From Streptomyces sp. BK340 (GTDB lineage: Bacteria > Actinomycetota > Actinomycetes > Streptomycetales > Streptomycetaceae): 64,000 bases of DNA. Both the position numbers and the translations under genes were made by a program. Each line of letters begins with the position of its first letter. Position 1 is the stretch's first letter. The notes beneath the pieces are model-generated. The model was not told the DNA's origin. It searched no databases and was given only the letters and a program-made list of their open reading frames with translations. Below, piece by piece: positions 48,879 through 57,609 of this stretch. Where the stretch lies: assembly GCF_007827595.1 (NCBI RefSeq), contig NZ_VISR01000026.1, positions 1 to 64,000 of the forward strand, read 5' to 3'.

Positions 48879-50020
48879 CCGAGACCCTGGAATCCGCAAC
48901 CGGCAAGGGCACGGGCGCGGCCAAGGACAACCCGCTGACGGATCTCGCCCACAGCGAGGCCGCCGACCGCCTGAAGGAGGAGGTGCAGGAGTACCTCTCG
49001 ACGCAGGCCGAGCGGATGCTCGCCGGCCTCGGCCACAAGCTCGGTGAGGCCACGGTCAAGCTCAACGACATAGCCGAGGGCAACAGCCCCGGCTTCGCGA
49101 AGCTGGCCCTCGAGGGCGGTCGCAAGTTCGCCGAGGGCAAGGGCCCGCTGCGCTCCGCGCTGGAGCTGGGCGCCTCCCGGGTCAAGGAGAACGTGACGAA
49201 TGCGGTGAAGAACCTGGGGGGCGGCAAGGGCAAACGCAAGAGCGGCAACAAGCCGACCGTGATCATGGAGTCCGTCGACGTCGGTGTGCCGCTGCGCACG
49301 GCCTACGACCAGTGGACCCAGTACCAGGAGTTCAGCACCTTCGCCAAGGGCGTCAAGAGCGCGAGCCGCGCCGACGACACCCAGTCCGACTGGCAGCTGA
49401 AGGTGTTCTGGTCGAACCGCAGCTGGAAGGCCCACACCACCGAGCAGATCCCCGACCAGCGCATCCAGTGGACGTCGCAGGGCGCCAAGGGCACCACGAA
49501 GGGTGTCGTCACCTTCCACGCGCTCGGAGACAACCTCACCCGTGTCCTGCTGGTCATGGAGTACTACCCGAGCGGCCTGTTCGAGAAGACCGGCAACCTG
49601 TGGCGCGCCCAGGGGCGCCGGGCCAGGCTCGACCTGAAGAACTTCGCCCGCTTCATCGCCCTCAAGGGCGAGGCGGACGACGGATGGCGCGGCGAGATCC
49701 GGGACGGCGAGGTGGTCCGCAGCCATGAGGATGCGGTCGCCGAGGAGCAGGAGTCCGAGGAGCAGGAGTCCGAGGAGCAGGAGTCCGAGGAGCCTGTCGA
49801 GGAGGAAGAGGAGACTGAGGAAGAGCCTGAGGGGGAGTACAAGGACGAGGAGGACGAGGAGGAGGAGCCCGAAGAAGAGGAGGAGTACGAGAACGCGGAG
49901 GAGCCTCGGGACGAGGACGAGGACGAGGAGGAGGACGAGGGGGAGGACGAGGGGGAGTACGAGGACGAGGACGAGGAGGAAGAGGAACCCGAACCCGCTG
50001 AGAAGGGGAGCCGTCGATGA
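48875..50020 (+). CDS. gvpZ: GvpZ-like SRPBCC protein with long acidic tail
   Basis: A 381-residue protein. Residues 1-125 are helical; about 128-285 form an SRPBCC/polyketide-cyclase-like domain (VDVGVPLRTAYDQWTQYQEF, FSTFAKGVKS, MEYYPSGLFEKTGNLW). The last ~95 residues are almost wholly Glu/Asp, beginning with three repeats of SEEQE and ending EPAEKGSRR. The acidic run contrasts with the basic tail of GvpY encoded just before. In position gvpZ of the operon; biochemical role unknown. Four-base overlaps on both sides keep it coupled to gvpY and gvpJ. Confidence 0.82.
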   Translation: MTETLESATGKGTGAAKDNPLTDLAHSEAADRLKEEVQEYLSTQAERMLAGLGHKLGEATVKLNDIAEGNSPGFAKLALEGGRKFAEGKGPLRSALELGASRVKENVTNAVKNLGGGKGKRKSGNKPTVIMESVDVGVPLRTAYDQWTQYQEFSTFAKGVKSASRADDTQSDWQLKVFWSNRSWKAHTTEQIPDQRIQWTSQGAKGTTKGVVTFHALGDNLTRVLLVMEYYPSGLFEKTGNLWRAQGRRARLDLKNFARFIALKGEADDGWRGEIRDGEVVRSHEDAVAEEQESEEQESEEQESEEPVEEEEETEEEPEGEYKDEEDEEEEPEEEEEYENAEEPRDEDEDEEEDEGEDEGEYEDEDEEEEEPEPAEKGSRR

Positions 50021-50355
50021 CGACGGCCCGCCGGCTTCCCGAACCCTACGGCCCGAGCGGTGGGACGAACCTCGCCGACGTCCTGGAGCGCGTGCTCGAC
50101 AAGGGCATCGTCATCGCGGGCGACATCAGGATCAACCTGCTCGACATCGAACTCCTCACCGTCAAACTGCGGCTCGTCGTCGCCTCGGTGGACAAGGCCA
50201 AGGAGATGGGCATTGACTGGTGGGAGACCGATCCGGCTCTCTCCTCCCGTGCCCGCCAGGACGAACTCGCACGTGAGAACGCCGAGCTCAGGGAACGGCT
50301 GGCGCGCGTCGAGGAGCTGGAAACCGGCGGCCGTGTGCCGAAGGAGGCCCGATGA
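50017..50355 (+). CDS. gvpJ: Gas vesicle protein GvpJ
   Basis: A 112-residue GvpA-like minor protein. The GvpA core is NLADVLERVLDKGIVIAGDI followed by RINLLDIELLTVKLRLVVASVD (about 18-60), then IDWWETDPALSSR typical of GvpJ and a charged helical C-terminus with heptad-like Leu/Glu. GvpJ is thought to form vesicle tips or nucleate growth. Coupled by 4-base overlaps to gvpZ and gvpL. Confidence 0.9.
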   Translation: MTTARRLPEPYGPSGGTNLADVLERVLDKGIVIAGDIRINLLDIELLTVKLRLVVASVDKAKEMGIDWWETDPALSSRARQDELARENAELRERLARVEELETGGRVPKEAR

Positions 50356-51131
50356 GTGGACTGCGCTATGTCTACGCCGTCTGCCGCCCTCTCGACGCGC
50401 CCCTGCAGGCCGAGCTGACGGGCGTCGGGGGCGCCCCGGCCGCGCTGCTGCACCACCACGGGCTGGTGGCCGTCGTCAGCGCGGTCCCGGAGGCCGACTT
50501 CTGCGAGGAGGCCCTGCGGGCCCACCTGGAGGACCTCGACTGGCTGGCCGCGACCGCCCGGGCCCACCAGGGCGTGATCGACGCGCTCACCACCGTCACC
50601 ACCCCGCTGCCGCTGCGGCTCGCGACCGTCTTCCGGGACAACAGCGGGGTACGCACGATGATCGAGGCCCGCGAGGAGGACTTCCGGCGCATCCTCGACC
50701 GGCTGGACGGCCGCGTGGAGTGGGGCGTCAAGGTGTCCGTGCCGAACGAGAGCGATGAGCCGGCCGAGCTCGTCGCCTCCGCCGCGGGGCGACCGGCCAG
50801 CGGGCGGGACTATCTGCGCCGGCGGCGTGAGCGCACCCACGCGCACGAGGAGGCGTGGCGCAGTGCCGAGACCTTCGCCCGCACCTTGCACGAGCTCCTG
50901 GTGCGGCATTCCGAGGACTCCCGGCTGCATCCGCCGCAGAACCCCGCGCTCTCCGGCGTGCCGGGCCGGAACGTGCTCAACGCGGCCTATCTCGTGTGCC
51001 GGGCGGACTCCGAGAAGTTCGTGGAACTGGTGGATCGTACGAAGAACGAGGCGCCGGGGATGCGGGTGGAGCTCACCGGGCCCTGGGCCGCCTACTCGTT
51101 CTCCGGGGAGTTCGGCGGGGAGGAACCGTGA
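50352..51131 (+). CDS. gvpL: Gas vesicle protein GvpL (GvpL/F family)
   Basis: A 259-residue second GvpL/F paralogue: GLRYVYAVCRPLDAPLQAEL at the N-terminus, LPLRLATVFRDNSGVRTMIE in the middle and VELTGPWAAYSFSGEFG at the end. It differs from GvpF in a shorter C-terminus and a long basic/acidic central segment (RRRRERTHAHEEAW-like). Coupled to gvpJ before and gvpS after (GTGA). Confidence 0.92.
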   Translation: MSGLRYVYAVCRPLDAPLQAELTGVGGAPAALLHHHGLVAVVSAVPEADFCEEALRAHLEDLDWLAATARAHQGVIDALTTVTTPLPLRLATVFRDNSGVRTMIEAREEDFRRILDRLDGRVEWGVKVSVPNESDEPAELVASAAGRPASGRDYLRRRRERTHAHEEAWRSAETFARTLHELLVRHSEDSRLHPPQNPALSGVPGRNVLNAAYLVCRADSEKFVELVDRTKNEAPGMRVELTGPWAAYSFSGEFGGEEP

Positions 51132-51316
51132 CCGTGGTCGAACACCGTGAGATCGCGCTGGTCGACCTGCTCGACCGGCTCCTCGCCGGCGGGGTCGTCA
51201 TCACCGGCGATGTCACGCTGCGCATCGCCGACGTCGACCTTGTCCGCATCGACCTGAACGCGCTGATCAGCTCGGTCAACGAGTCGGTTCCCTCGCCCTT
51301 CGAGGAGCCCCGATGA
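51128..51316 (+). CDS. gvpS: Gas vesicle protein GvpS (GvpA-like)
   Basis: A 62-residue small protein with just the GvpA core: IALVDLLDRLLAGGVVITGD followed by VTLRIADVDLVRIDLNALIS. In length it is nearer to classical GvpA than the first gene of the cluster, so it could also be a structural subunit. GTG start in the GTGA overlap with gvpL; a second GTG 6 bases on is possible. Overlaps gvpK by 4 bases. Confidence 0.88.
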   Translation: MTVVEHREIALVDLLDRLLAGGVVITGDVTLRIADVDLVRIDLNALISSVNESVPSPFEEPR

Positions 51317-51606
51317 CGGCATGCGGAAGGCCACGCGACCGGCTCGACCTGGAACCCGACACGGTCGAGCGAGACCTGGTGAAACTCGTGCTGACCGTGG
51401 TGGAGCTGCTGCGTCAGCTGATGGAACGGCAGGCGGTGCGCCGCTTCGACACGGGCGAGCTGAGCGAGGAGCAGGAGGAGCGGATCGGGCTCACCCTGAT
51501 GCTCCTGGAAGAGCGGATGGCCGAGCTGCGGGAGCACTACGGGCTGCGGCCCGAGGACCTGAATCTGGACCTCGGACCGCTCGGACCGCTGCTGCCCCGT
51601 GCCTGA
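51313..51606 (+). CDS. gvpK: Gas vesicle protein GvpK
   Basis: A 97-residue GvpK: RLDLEPDTVERDLVKLVLTV followed by ELLRQLMERQAVRRFDTGEL and GLTLMLLEERMAELREHYGL form the conserved helical core. GvpK is required for vesicle formation; its exact role is open. Last gene of the operon, convergent with the methyltransferase gene 50 bases away. Confidence 0.92.
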   Translation: MTACGRPRDRLDLEPDTVERDLVKLVLTVVELLRQLMERQAVRRFDTGELSEEQEERIGLTLMLLEERMAELREHYGLRPEDLNLDLGPLGPLLPRA

Positions 51607-51662
51607 GGCGAACCGGCGCAGACCACCTGCGTACGGCCTCAGGCCCGTTTGCGGCCTCAGGC
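51601..51662. terminator. Possible bidirectional terminator after gvpK
   Basis: GCCTGAGGC (51601-51609) can pair with either of two copies of GCCTCAGGC (51636-51644, 51654-51662), overlapping the stop codons of gvpK and the convergent methyltransferase gene. A weak call with long loops. Confidence 0.3.
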
Positions 51663-52478
51663 CTGCTTACGGCACAGGATCTCGCCGTGCAGGACGGTGA
51701 ACCAGCCGTCCTCCTGCCGGCCCCACTCGCGCCACGCCTGTGACACCGCCCGAAGCTGCTCCGCCGTGGCATGGCCGCCCTGCGTGGCGCGATCGGCGTA
51801 GGCCGAGGCGAGGGTGCGGTCCGCCCACAGCGCGCTCCACCAGGCCCGTTCCTCTGGCGTGGCGAACGTCCAGGTGCCGGACGTGGCCGTGATGTCGGTG
51901 AGGCCCGCGGCCAGCGCCCAGGCCTTCAGCCGGCGCCCGGCGTCGGGCTCGCCGCCGTTGGCCCGGGCCACCCGCTGGTACAGATCCAGCCAGTCGTCCA
52001 GGCCCGGCACCGCCGGATACCAGGTCATCGCGGCGTAGTCCGCGTCGCGTACGGCGATGAACCCGCCCGGTTTCGTCACCCGGTGCATCTCGCGCAGTGC
52101 CCGCACCGGGTCGCCCACGTGCTGGAGCACCTGGTGGGCGTGGACCACGCAGAAGGTGTCGTCGGGGTAGTCCAGGGCGTGCACGTCCGCGACCCCGAAG
52201 TCCACGTTGGCCAGGCCGCGTCCGGCCGCGGTCTCCCGGGCCTGCGCCAGGATGCCGGGTGCGTGGTCGACGCCGGTGACCTGGCCGTCGGGGACCAGTT
52301 CCGCCAGGTCGGCGGTGATGGTGCCCGGGCCGCAGCCGATGTCCAGGATCTTCATGTGGGGCTTCAGCGAACCGAGCAGATACGCCGCGGAGTTGGCTGC
52401 GGTCCGCCAGGTGTGGGACCGCAGCACCGACTCGTGGTGCCCGTGCGTGTAGACGGCGGTCTCCCGCGATTTCGGCAT
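51657..52478 (-). CDS. Class I SAM-dependent methyltransferase (UbiE/Methyltransf_11-like)
   Basis: A 273-residue methyltransferase: motif I KILDIGCGPGTITADLAELV (about 42-61), VTGVDHAPGILAQARE for motif II, VVHAHQVLQHVGDPVRALRE for the post-motif region typical of Methyltransf_11. The acceptor is unknown. The ATG at 52478 (MPKSRE) was chosen because AGGGGAG is correctly spaced; the upstream frame crosses the promoter. A 13-bp dyad lies 66 bases upstream. Confidence 0.88.
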   Translation of the reverse strand: MPKSRETAVYTHGHHESVLRSHTWRTAANSAAYLLGSLKPHMKILDIGCGPGTITADLAELVPDGQVTGVDHAPGILAQARETAAGRGLANVDFGVADVHALDYPDDTFCVVHAHQVLQHVGDPVRALREMHRVTKPGGFIAVRDADYAAMTWYPAVPGLDDWLDLYQRVARANGGEPDAGRRLKAWALAAGLTDITATSGTWTFATPEERAWWSALWADRTLASAYADRATQGGHATAEQLRAVSQAWREWGRQEDGWFTVLHGEILCRKQA

Positions 52479-52543
52479 GGCTGAACTCCCCTGTCCGAGC
52501 TTCGGTCGCTGCACCTCACCGTAGATCCGCATGTCGAATAGTG

Positions 52544-52556
52544 AGAACTGTGTTCT
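52544..52556. promoter_or_regulatory. 13-bp dyad upstream of the methyltransferase gene
   Basis: AGAAC-TGT-GTTCT, in the 103 bases between the methyltransferase start and the PAP2/DAGK stop, near TTCTCA and TCTACG on the minus strand that could be -35/-10. A possible operator only. Confidence 0.3.
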
Positions 52557-52581
52557 GCCATGTGGACTGATGGAGTGTCAG

Positions 52582-54072
52582 CTATCCGGGCAGCGGGCGG
52601 TACACGGTGAGCGCCTGGGGGAGCTTCTCCAGCGTCACCTCGCCCGCCACCTCGGTGACCTCGCCGTCGAGGGCGAGGAGCGTGCCGGGTGCCAGACCCG
52701 CGACGCGCAGACGGCTCAGCTGGACCGCCGCATGCGCGGGGGAGCGGGTCAGCGGGCCGGCCAGCGCCGCCGCCAGCAGACGCAGTGCGGGGCGGCGGCC
52801 GCCGTGCACCACCCGCACGTCGAGCCGCCCGTCGGCCAGGTCGACGCGGCGGCCCGGGGCGAGGCCCATCCGGTGGTAGGTGCCGTTCCCCGCGAACAGC
52901 AGCCACAACGGGCGTACCTGGCCCCGGAACTCGGCTTCCATCGGATGCCCGTGCGCACGCAGCACGCGCAGCGCCGCCAGCACCCCGGCCGGCCAGCCGC
53001 CGATCCGGCGCGACCAGTCCTCCCGCTCCCGCACCAGCTCCGGATACACGCCCAGGCTGCAGGTGTTGAGGAAGATGCCCCGCCGGTCGCCGCAGGTGAA
53101 GCGGCCGACGTCCACGCGCACCGCCTCGCCGCGCCGGACCGCCCGCGCGAGGTCGCGGGCGTCCTCCACGCCGAGGTCGTAGGCGAAGTGGTTCAGGGTG
53201 CCCCCGGGCAGCACCGCGAGCGGCAGGCCGTGGCGCAGGGCGACCTCGGCGGCCGCGTTCACCGTGCCGTCCCCGCCGCACACCCCGAGCACCCGCGCCC
53301 GCGCCGCCGCCTTCTCCAACTCGACCGGCACTTCGTCCGGTCGGCACTCGACGACCTCGGTGAGCGGCAGTCCGGCGCGCAGGGCGTGCACGCGGTCCGC
53401 GGTGCCCGAGCCGGAGTTGGCCACGACGACCAGGCCCGCCCCGTCGGACAGCGCCGGGACCTCGGCGCGGGGCCGGGCCGGCGGCACGACCTGGGCGCGG
53501 GTGGGCACCATGCCCCGTACGGCGAACGCGGCACCCACGCCCAGAACCGCGCCCGCGAGCACGTCGCTCGGGAAGTGGACGCCGGTGTAGACACGGGAGA
53601 GCGCGACGGACCAGGCGACGGGAGCCACCACCGCGCCCCAGCCCGGTGACTCCAGGGCGACACCGGTCGCGAACGCGGCCGCCGACGCCGAGTGACCGGA
53701 CGGGAACGACGTGGTGATCGGCTGCCGCTTCAGCAGCCGGGCCGACGGGACCGGGTCCAGGGTGGGCCGGGGGCGGCGCACCGAGCGCTTGCCGAGCGTG
53801 TTGATGACCAGCGAGGCCAGGCTCAGCGACGCCAGCCCCCGGGCGGCCGCCCGGCGGGCCCGCGGCGTACGGCTCGCCGCAATCGCGGCTGCCGTCGCGA
53901 ACCAGAGGACGCCGTGGTTCGCACTCCGGCTCAGCCGCGGCAGCACGGGCCCGGCGAACGGCCAGTGCTGCTCCGCAGCGAACTCGAACAGCCGGCTGTC
54001 CAGAGCGAGCAGCCGGTGGCGCAGGGGATGGGGGCCGGGATCGGCAACAGTGAGATCGACGTCTGGGCTCAT
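52582..54072 (-). CDS. PAP2 phosphatase-diacylglycerol kinase fusion
   Basis: A 496-residue membrane-linked bifunctional lipid enzyme. Residues about 1-190 are a PAP2 phosphatase with the three motifs KRSVRRPRP, the PSGHSASAAAFATG block and SRVYTGVHFPSDVLAGAVLG, among several hydrophobic helices. Residues about 205-495 are a DagK/LCB5-like lipid kinase (GVCGGDGTVNAAAEVALRHG, LPGGTLNHFAYDLG, ALDGEVTEVAGEV). Both sets of catalytic residues are present. It could phosphorylate diacylglycerol or undecaprenol-type lipids and also dephosphorylate them. ATG at 54072; the region to the histidine phosphatase gene is a divergent promoter. Confidence 0.92.
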   Translation of the reverse strand: MSPDVDLTVADPGPHPLRHRLLALDSRLFEFAAEQHWPFAGPVLPRLSRSANHGVLWFATAAAIAASRTPRARRAAARGLASLSLASLVINTLGKRSVRRPRPTLDPVPSARLLKRQPITTSFPSGHSASAAAFATGVALESPGWGAVVAPVAWSVALSRVYTGVHFPSDVLAGAVLGVGAAFAVRGMVPTRAQVVPPARPRAEVPALSDGAGLVVVANSGSGTADRVHALRAGLPLTEVVECRPDEVPVELEKAAARARVLGVCGGDGTVNAAAEVALRHGLPLAVLPGGTLNHFAYDLGVEDARDLARAVRRGEAVRVDVGRFTCGDRRGIFLNTCSLGVYPELVREREDWSRRIGGWPAGVLAALRVLRAHGHPMEAEFRGQVRPLWLLFAGNGTYHRMGLAPGRRVDLADGRLDVRVVHGGRRPALRLLAAALAGPLTRSPAHAAVQLSRLRVAGLAPGTLLALDGEVTEVAGEVTLEKLPQALTVYRPLPG

Positions 54073-54144
54073 AGGCTGCCGGGTACCCTGAACCGGACGT
54101 TTCCTGCCCGGCGGGCGATGAACGACACCCGGAGGGCCCCTGCC

Positions 54145-54798
54145 ATGCGTCTGCTCCTCATCCGCCACGGCCAGACCCCGTCCAACCTGGACCAGCTGCT
54201 GGACACCGCCGTACCCGGGCCGGGCCTGACCCCGCTCGGCACGGCCCAGGCCGCCGCCCTGCCCGCCGTGCTCGCGGACGAGGACATCGAGGCGCTCTAC
54301 GCCTCCACCCTGATCCGCACCCAGCTCACGGCCGCCCCGCTGGCCGCCGCCCGCGGCCTGGAGGTGCTCGTCCGCGACGGCATCCGCGAGATCTCCGCCG
54401 GCGACCTGGAGATGGTGCCCGGCTCCTCGCCGGAGGGCGAGCGCTACATGCGCACGGTGTTCGCGTGGGCGGCCGGGGACACCGAACGCAGGATCCCCGG
54501 CGGGGAGAACGGCGAGGAGGCCCTGGCCCGGTACGACGGAGTGATCGCCGAGGCCGCCGCGAGCGGCGCCGGGAGCGTCGTGATGATCAGCCACGGCGCC
54601 GCCATCCGCATGTGGACCGCCGCCCGCGCCGACAACGTCGACGTGGCCTTCGCCGCCGCCCGTCCACTGGAGAACACCGGTGTGGTGATCCTGGAGGGTT
54701 CCCCGGCCGACGGCTTCAAGGCGCTGTCCTGGGCCGGCGCCACGGTCGAACCGGCGGGCGAGGGCGGGCCGGCCGGCGCACCGGTGGCGGCGGGCTGA
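54145..54798 (+). CDS. Histidine phosphatase superfamily protein
   Basis: A 217-residue phosphoglycerate-mutase-like phosphatase. The phosphohistidine motif is LLLIRHGQTPSNLDQLLDTA at the N-terminus, Arg in YASTLIRTQLTAAPLA, and the second His in MISHGAAIRMW. The loop EISAGDLEMV is as in GpmB-like phosphatases. Substrate unknown. ATG at 54145 (MRLLLIRHG) has GGAGGG 8 bases upstream; upstream in-frame codons lack similarity. Divergent from the PAP2/DAGK gene. Confidence 0.9.
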   Translation: MRLLLIRHGQTPSNLDQLLDTAVPGPGLTPLGTAQAAALPAVLADEDIEALYASTLIRTQLTAAPLAAARGLEVLVRDGIREISAGDLEMVPGSSPEGERYMRTVFAWAAGDTERRIPGGENGEEALARYDGVIAEAAASGAGSVVMISHGAAIRMWTAARADNVDVAFAAARPLENTGVVILEGSPADGFKALSWAGATVEPAGEGGPAGAPVAAG

Positions 54799-54898
54799 GG
54801 GACAGGCCGCCGCCGGAGCGCGCTGGGCGGGCCCGCTGCCGGAGTGGGCAGGATAAGCGTTTGCCCCAGGTCGGCAGCACACCACAGAATGCCTCCTC

Positions 54899-56518
54899 AT
54901 GGGACATCTGGAAGCGGCGCACCTCGAGTACTACCTCCCCGACGGGAGGGCGCTGCTCGGCGATGTCTCCTTCCGGGTCGGCGAAGGGGCCGCCGTCGCC
55001 CTGGTCGGCCCGAACGGCGCGGGAAAGACGACGCTCCTCAGGCTGATCTCCGGCGAGCTGAAACCGCACGGCGGCACCGTCACCGTCAGCGGCGGCCTCG
55101 GCGTGATGCGCCAGTTCGTGGGCTCCGTGCGGGACGAGACGACCGTCCGTGACCTGCTCGTCTCCGTGGCCCCGCCCCGCATCCGTGAGGCGGCCCAGGC
55201 CGTGGACCGGGCCGAGCACGCCATGATGACCGCCGACGACGAGGCCGCCCAGCTGCAGTACGCGCAGGCGCTCGCGGACTGGGCCGAGGCGCGTGGCTAC
55301 GAGGCCGAGACCCTGTGGGACATGTGCACCACCGCCGCCCTCGGCATGCCGTACGAGCGGGCCCAGTGGCGGCAGGTGCGCACCCTCTCCGGCGGCGAGC
55401 AGAAGCGGCTCGTCCTGGAGGCGCTGCTGCGCGGCACCGACGAGGTCCTGCTGCTGGACGAACCGGACAACTACCTGGACGTGCCGGGCAAGCGCTGGCT
55501 GGAACAGCAGCTGAGGGAGACCCGTAAGACGGTCCTGTTCGTCTCCCACGACCGCGAACTCCTCGCCCGCGCCGCCGAGAAGATCGTCTCCGTGGAGCCC
55601 GGCCCGGCCGGCGCCGACGCCTGGGTGCACGGCGGCGGCTTCGCCACCTACCACGAGGCCCGCCGCGAACGCTTCGCCCGCTTCGAGGAGTTGCGCCGCC
55701 GCTGGGACGAGAAGCACGCCCAGCTGAAGAAGCTCGTGCTGAACCTCCGCCAGGCCGCCGCGGTGAGCCACGAGATGGCCTCCCGGTACCAGGCCGCGCA
55801 GACCCGTCTGCGCAAGTTCGAGGAGGTCGGCCCGCCGCCCGAGCCGCCCCGTGAGCAGGACATCACCATGCGCCTGAAGGGCGGCCGTACCGGCGTACGG
55901 GCGGTCACCTGCGAGCAGCTGGGACTGACCGGCCTGATGAACCCCTTCGACCTGGAGGTCTTCTACGGCGAACGGGTCGCCGTGCTCGGCTCCAACGGCT
56001 CGGGCAAGTCGCACTTCCTCAGGCTGCTCGCCGGCGACGAGGTCGCGCACACGGGTAGGTGGAAGCTCGGTGCACGGGTCGTCCCCGGCCACTTCGCCCA
56101 GACCCACGCCCACCCGGAGCTGGAGGGCCGCACCCTGCTCGACATCCTGTGGAAGGAACACGCGCAGGACCGGGGCGCGGCCATGTCCAGGCTGCGCCGC
56201 TACGAGCTGACCGGCCAGGCCGAACAGCCCTTCGACCGGCTCTCCGGCGGCCAGCAGGCCCGCTTCCAGATCCTCCTGCTGGAACTCCAGGGAGTCACCG
56301 CGCTGCTGCTGGACGAGCCGACGGACAACCTCGACCTGGAGTCCGCCGAGGCTCTCCAGGAGGGACTGGAGGCCTTTGACGGCACGGTCCTCGCGGTCAC
56401 CCACGACCGCTGGTTCGCCCGTTCCTTCGACCGCTTCCTGGTCTTCGGCAGCGACGGCCGCGTCCGCGAGACCCCGGAGCCGGTCTGGGACGAACGCCGG
56501 GTGGAACGGGCCCGCTAG
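54899..56518 (+). CDS. ABC-F family ATPase
   Basis: A 539-residue ABC-F protein: two ATPase domains, no membrane part. Domain 1 has GPNGAGKTTLLRLIS, LSGGEQKRLVLEALL and LLLDEPDNYLD; domain 2 has GSNGSGKSHFLRLL, LSGGQQARFQILLLE and LLLDEPTDNLD. The inter-domain linker (about 245-320; FARFEELRRRWDEKHAQLKK) is helical and charged. The family works at the ribosome in translation factors or antibiotic protection; here no resistance genes are adjacent, so a housekeeping role is as likely. ATG at 54899; the upstream signal is weak. Confidence 0.92.
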   Translation: MGHLEAAHLEYYLPDGRALLGDVSFRVGEGAAVALVGPNGAGKTTLLRLISGELKPHGGTVTVSGGLGVMRQFVGSVRDETTVRDLLVSVAPPRIREAAQAVDRAEHAMMTADDEAAQLQYAQALADWAEARGYEAETLWDMCTTAALGMPYERAQWRQVRTLSGGEQKRLVLEALLRGTDEVLLLDEPDNYLDVPGKRWLEQQLRETRKTVLFVSHDRELLARAAEKIVSVEPGPAGADAWVHGGGFATYHEARRERFARFEELRRRWDEKHAQLKKLVLNLRQAAAVSHEMASRYQAAQTRLRKFEEVGPPPEPPREQDITMRLKGGRTGVRAVTCEQLGLTGLMNPFDLEVFYGERVAVLGSNGSGKSHFLRLLAGDEVAHTGRWKLGARVVPGHFAQTHAHPELEGRTLLDILWKEHAQDRGAAMSRLRRYELTGQAEQPFDRLSGGQQARFQILLLELQGVTALLLDEPTDNLDLESAEALQEGLEAFDGTVLAVTHDRWFARSFDRFLVFGSDGRVRETPEPVWDERRVERAR

Positions 56519-56675
56519 CCCGGCGCCACCGCCGGAGGGCCCGGGGAGCCGGATGTTCGTACAGTGGACTCAGGAATGCGAGCTCCACGGCTCCCTCCCG
56601 GGAACGCTCGGGGGCACTGTGTGCCGGGCTGGGTGTCCGAACCGGATGAACGACCACGACGAGCGGGGTGCCACC

Positions 56676-56933
56676 ATGACCGGAGTCGACCCCAGCCGGC
56701 TGGACGACCAGCAGCTCATGAAAGAGCTGGAGACGATCCACCGCACGCGCCACGACACCCTCCTGTACGGCTCGAACGACGCGCTGCGGGCCCACAACGA
56801 GCGCATGGCGCAGCTCGAGGGCGAGTACCTGCGGCGCAACCCGCGCCGCCTCGTCAGCGCGGGCCGCACCCGCGAGGGCGCCCGGGAACGCGGCTGCGGC
56901 GAGGCGGTGACTCCGGGCACGTCCGGCACCTGA
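56676..56933 (+). CDS. DUF6158-like small protein
   Basis: An 85-residue protein: TGVDPSRLDDQQLMKELETI and HRTRHDTLLYGSNDALRAHN are the conserved pattern of a small actinobacterial family (I recall it as DUF6158). Helical, charged, no membrane segment. Function unknown. The ATG at 56676 was chosen because GCGGGG is correctly spaced; an ATG 30 bases upstream would add unconserved residues. Confidence 0.7.
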   Translation: MTGVDPSRLDDQQLMKELETIHRTRHDTLLYGSNDALRAHNERMAQLEGEYLRRNPRRLVSAGRTREGARERGCGEAVTPGTSGT

Positions 56934-57008
56934 GGCGCTCCCCAGGTGCCGCCCGCGTTCGGCCGCACCTGCGATGCCCGGTGCGCTCACCGCTCCGGTC
57001 CCGGCTCG

Positions 57009-57383
57009 TCAGATGCCCACCAGCGCCTCGGCCAGCTGCTGCACGTTGGCGTACTGCCGCGAGCGCGGCAGCCCGGCCACCGCGTCGATCAGCGTGCCCG
57101 GTGCGTTGCCGCGGCGCAGGGCCCGGGCCAGCTCGTGCGCGTCGGCGGGGAAGGTGTGCCGGTTCAGGTTCCGGGCCAGGGCCAGCCGTACCCGTTCCAG
57201 CGACGCAGGGGATCCCAGACCGCCCACCGGCCCGCTCCAGACCTCGGGGTCGTCGTCGGCGACCGGCTCCGGATCGGCCCATTCCTCGGTGCGTGTCGGG
57301 TGCCCCGACCTGAGCAGTTCCTGCAGCTCGTGCTTCATCTCGTCGTCCCGGTGGACGCTCAGTCGGTCACTGCCTCGCTGCAT
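57009..57383 (-). CDS. DUF2795-like protein
   Basis: A 124-residue protein. The C-terminal part ARNLNRHTFPADAHELARAL and RSRQYANVQQLAEALVG is close to the DUF2795 pattern seen in actinobacteria; the N-terminal half is acidic and variable (DDEMKHELQELLRSG). Function unknown. GGAGGA lies 6 bases before the ATG at 57383 (MQRGSD). Divergent from the Gly-Gln repeat gene 226 bases away; nothing further recognised in that gap. Confidence 0.7.
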   Translation of the reverse strand: MQRGSDRLSVHRDDEMKHELQELLRSGHPTRTEEWADPEPVADDDPEVWSGPVGGLGSPASLERVRLALARNLNRHTFPADAHELARALRRGNAPGTLIDAVAGLPRSRQYANVQQLAEALVGI

Positions 57384-57609
57384 GACTTCCTCCAGAGGGT
57401 CGAAGGTCAGCACCTACCGAGTCACCTGCGCCGGGGGCGGAAAACCTGTGCGGAGCCGTTCGGCCACAGCTGTCGTGGGGTCACCCGTCAGGCCGTTCGC
57501 GTCCCGCGAATGGGGCCCGGCCGCGCGCGCCGCGGCGCCGGGCGGGCTGTGATGGCAGCGAGGGCACGACCGCCGTGCCCCGTGGTCGTACCGCCGAGGA
57601 GCCAGCCCC

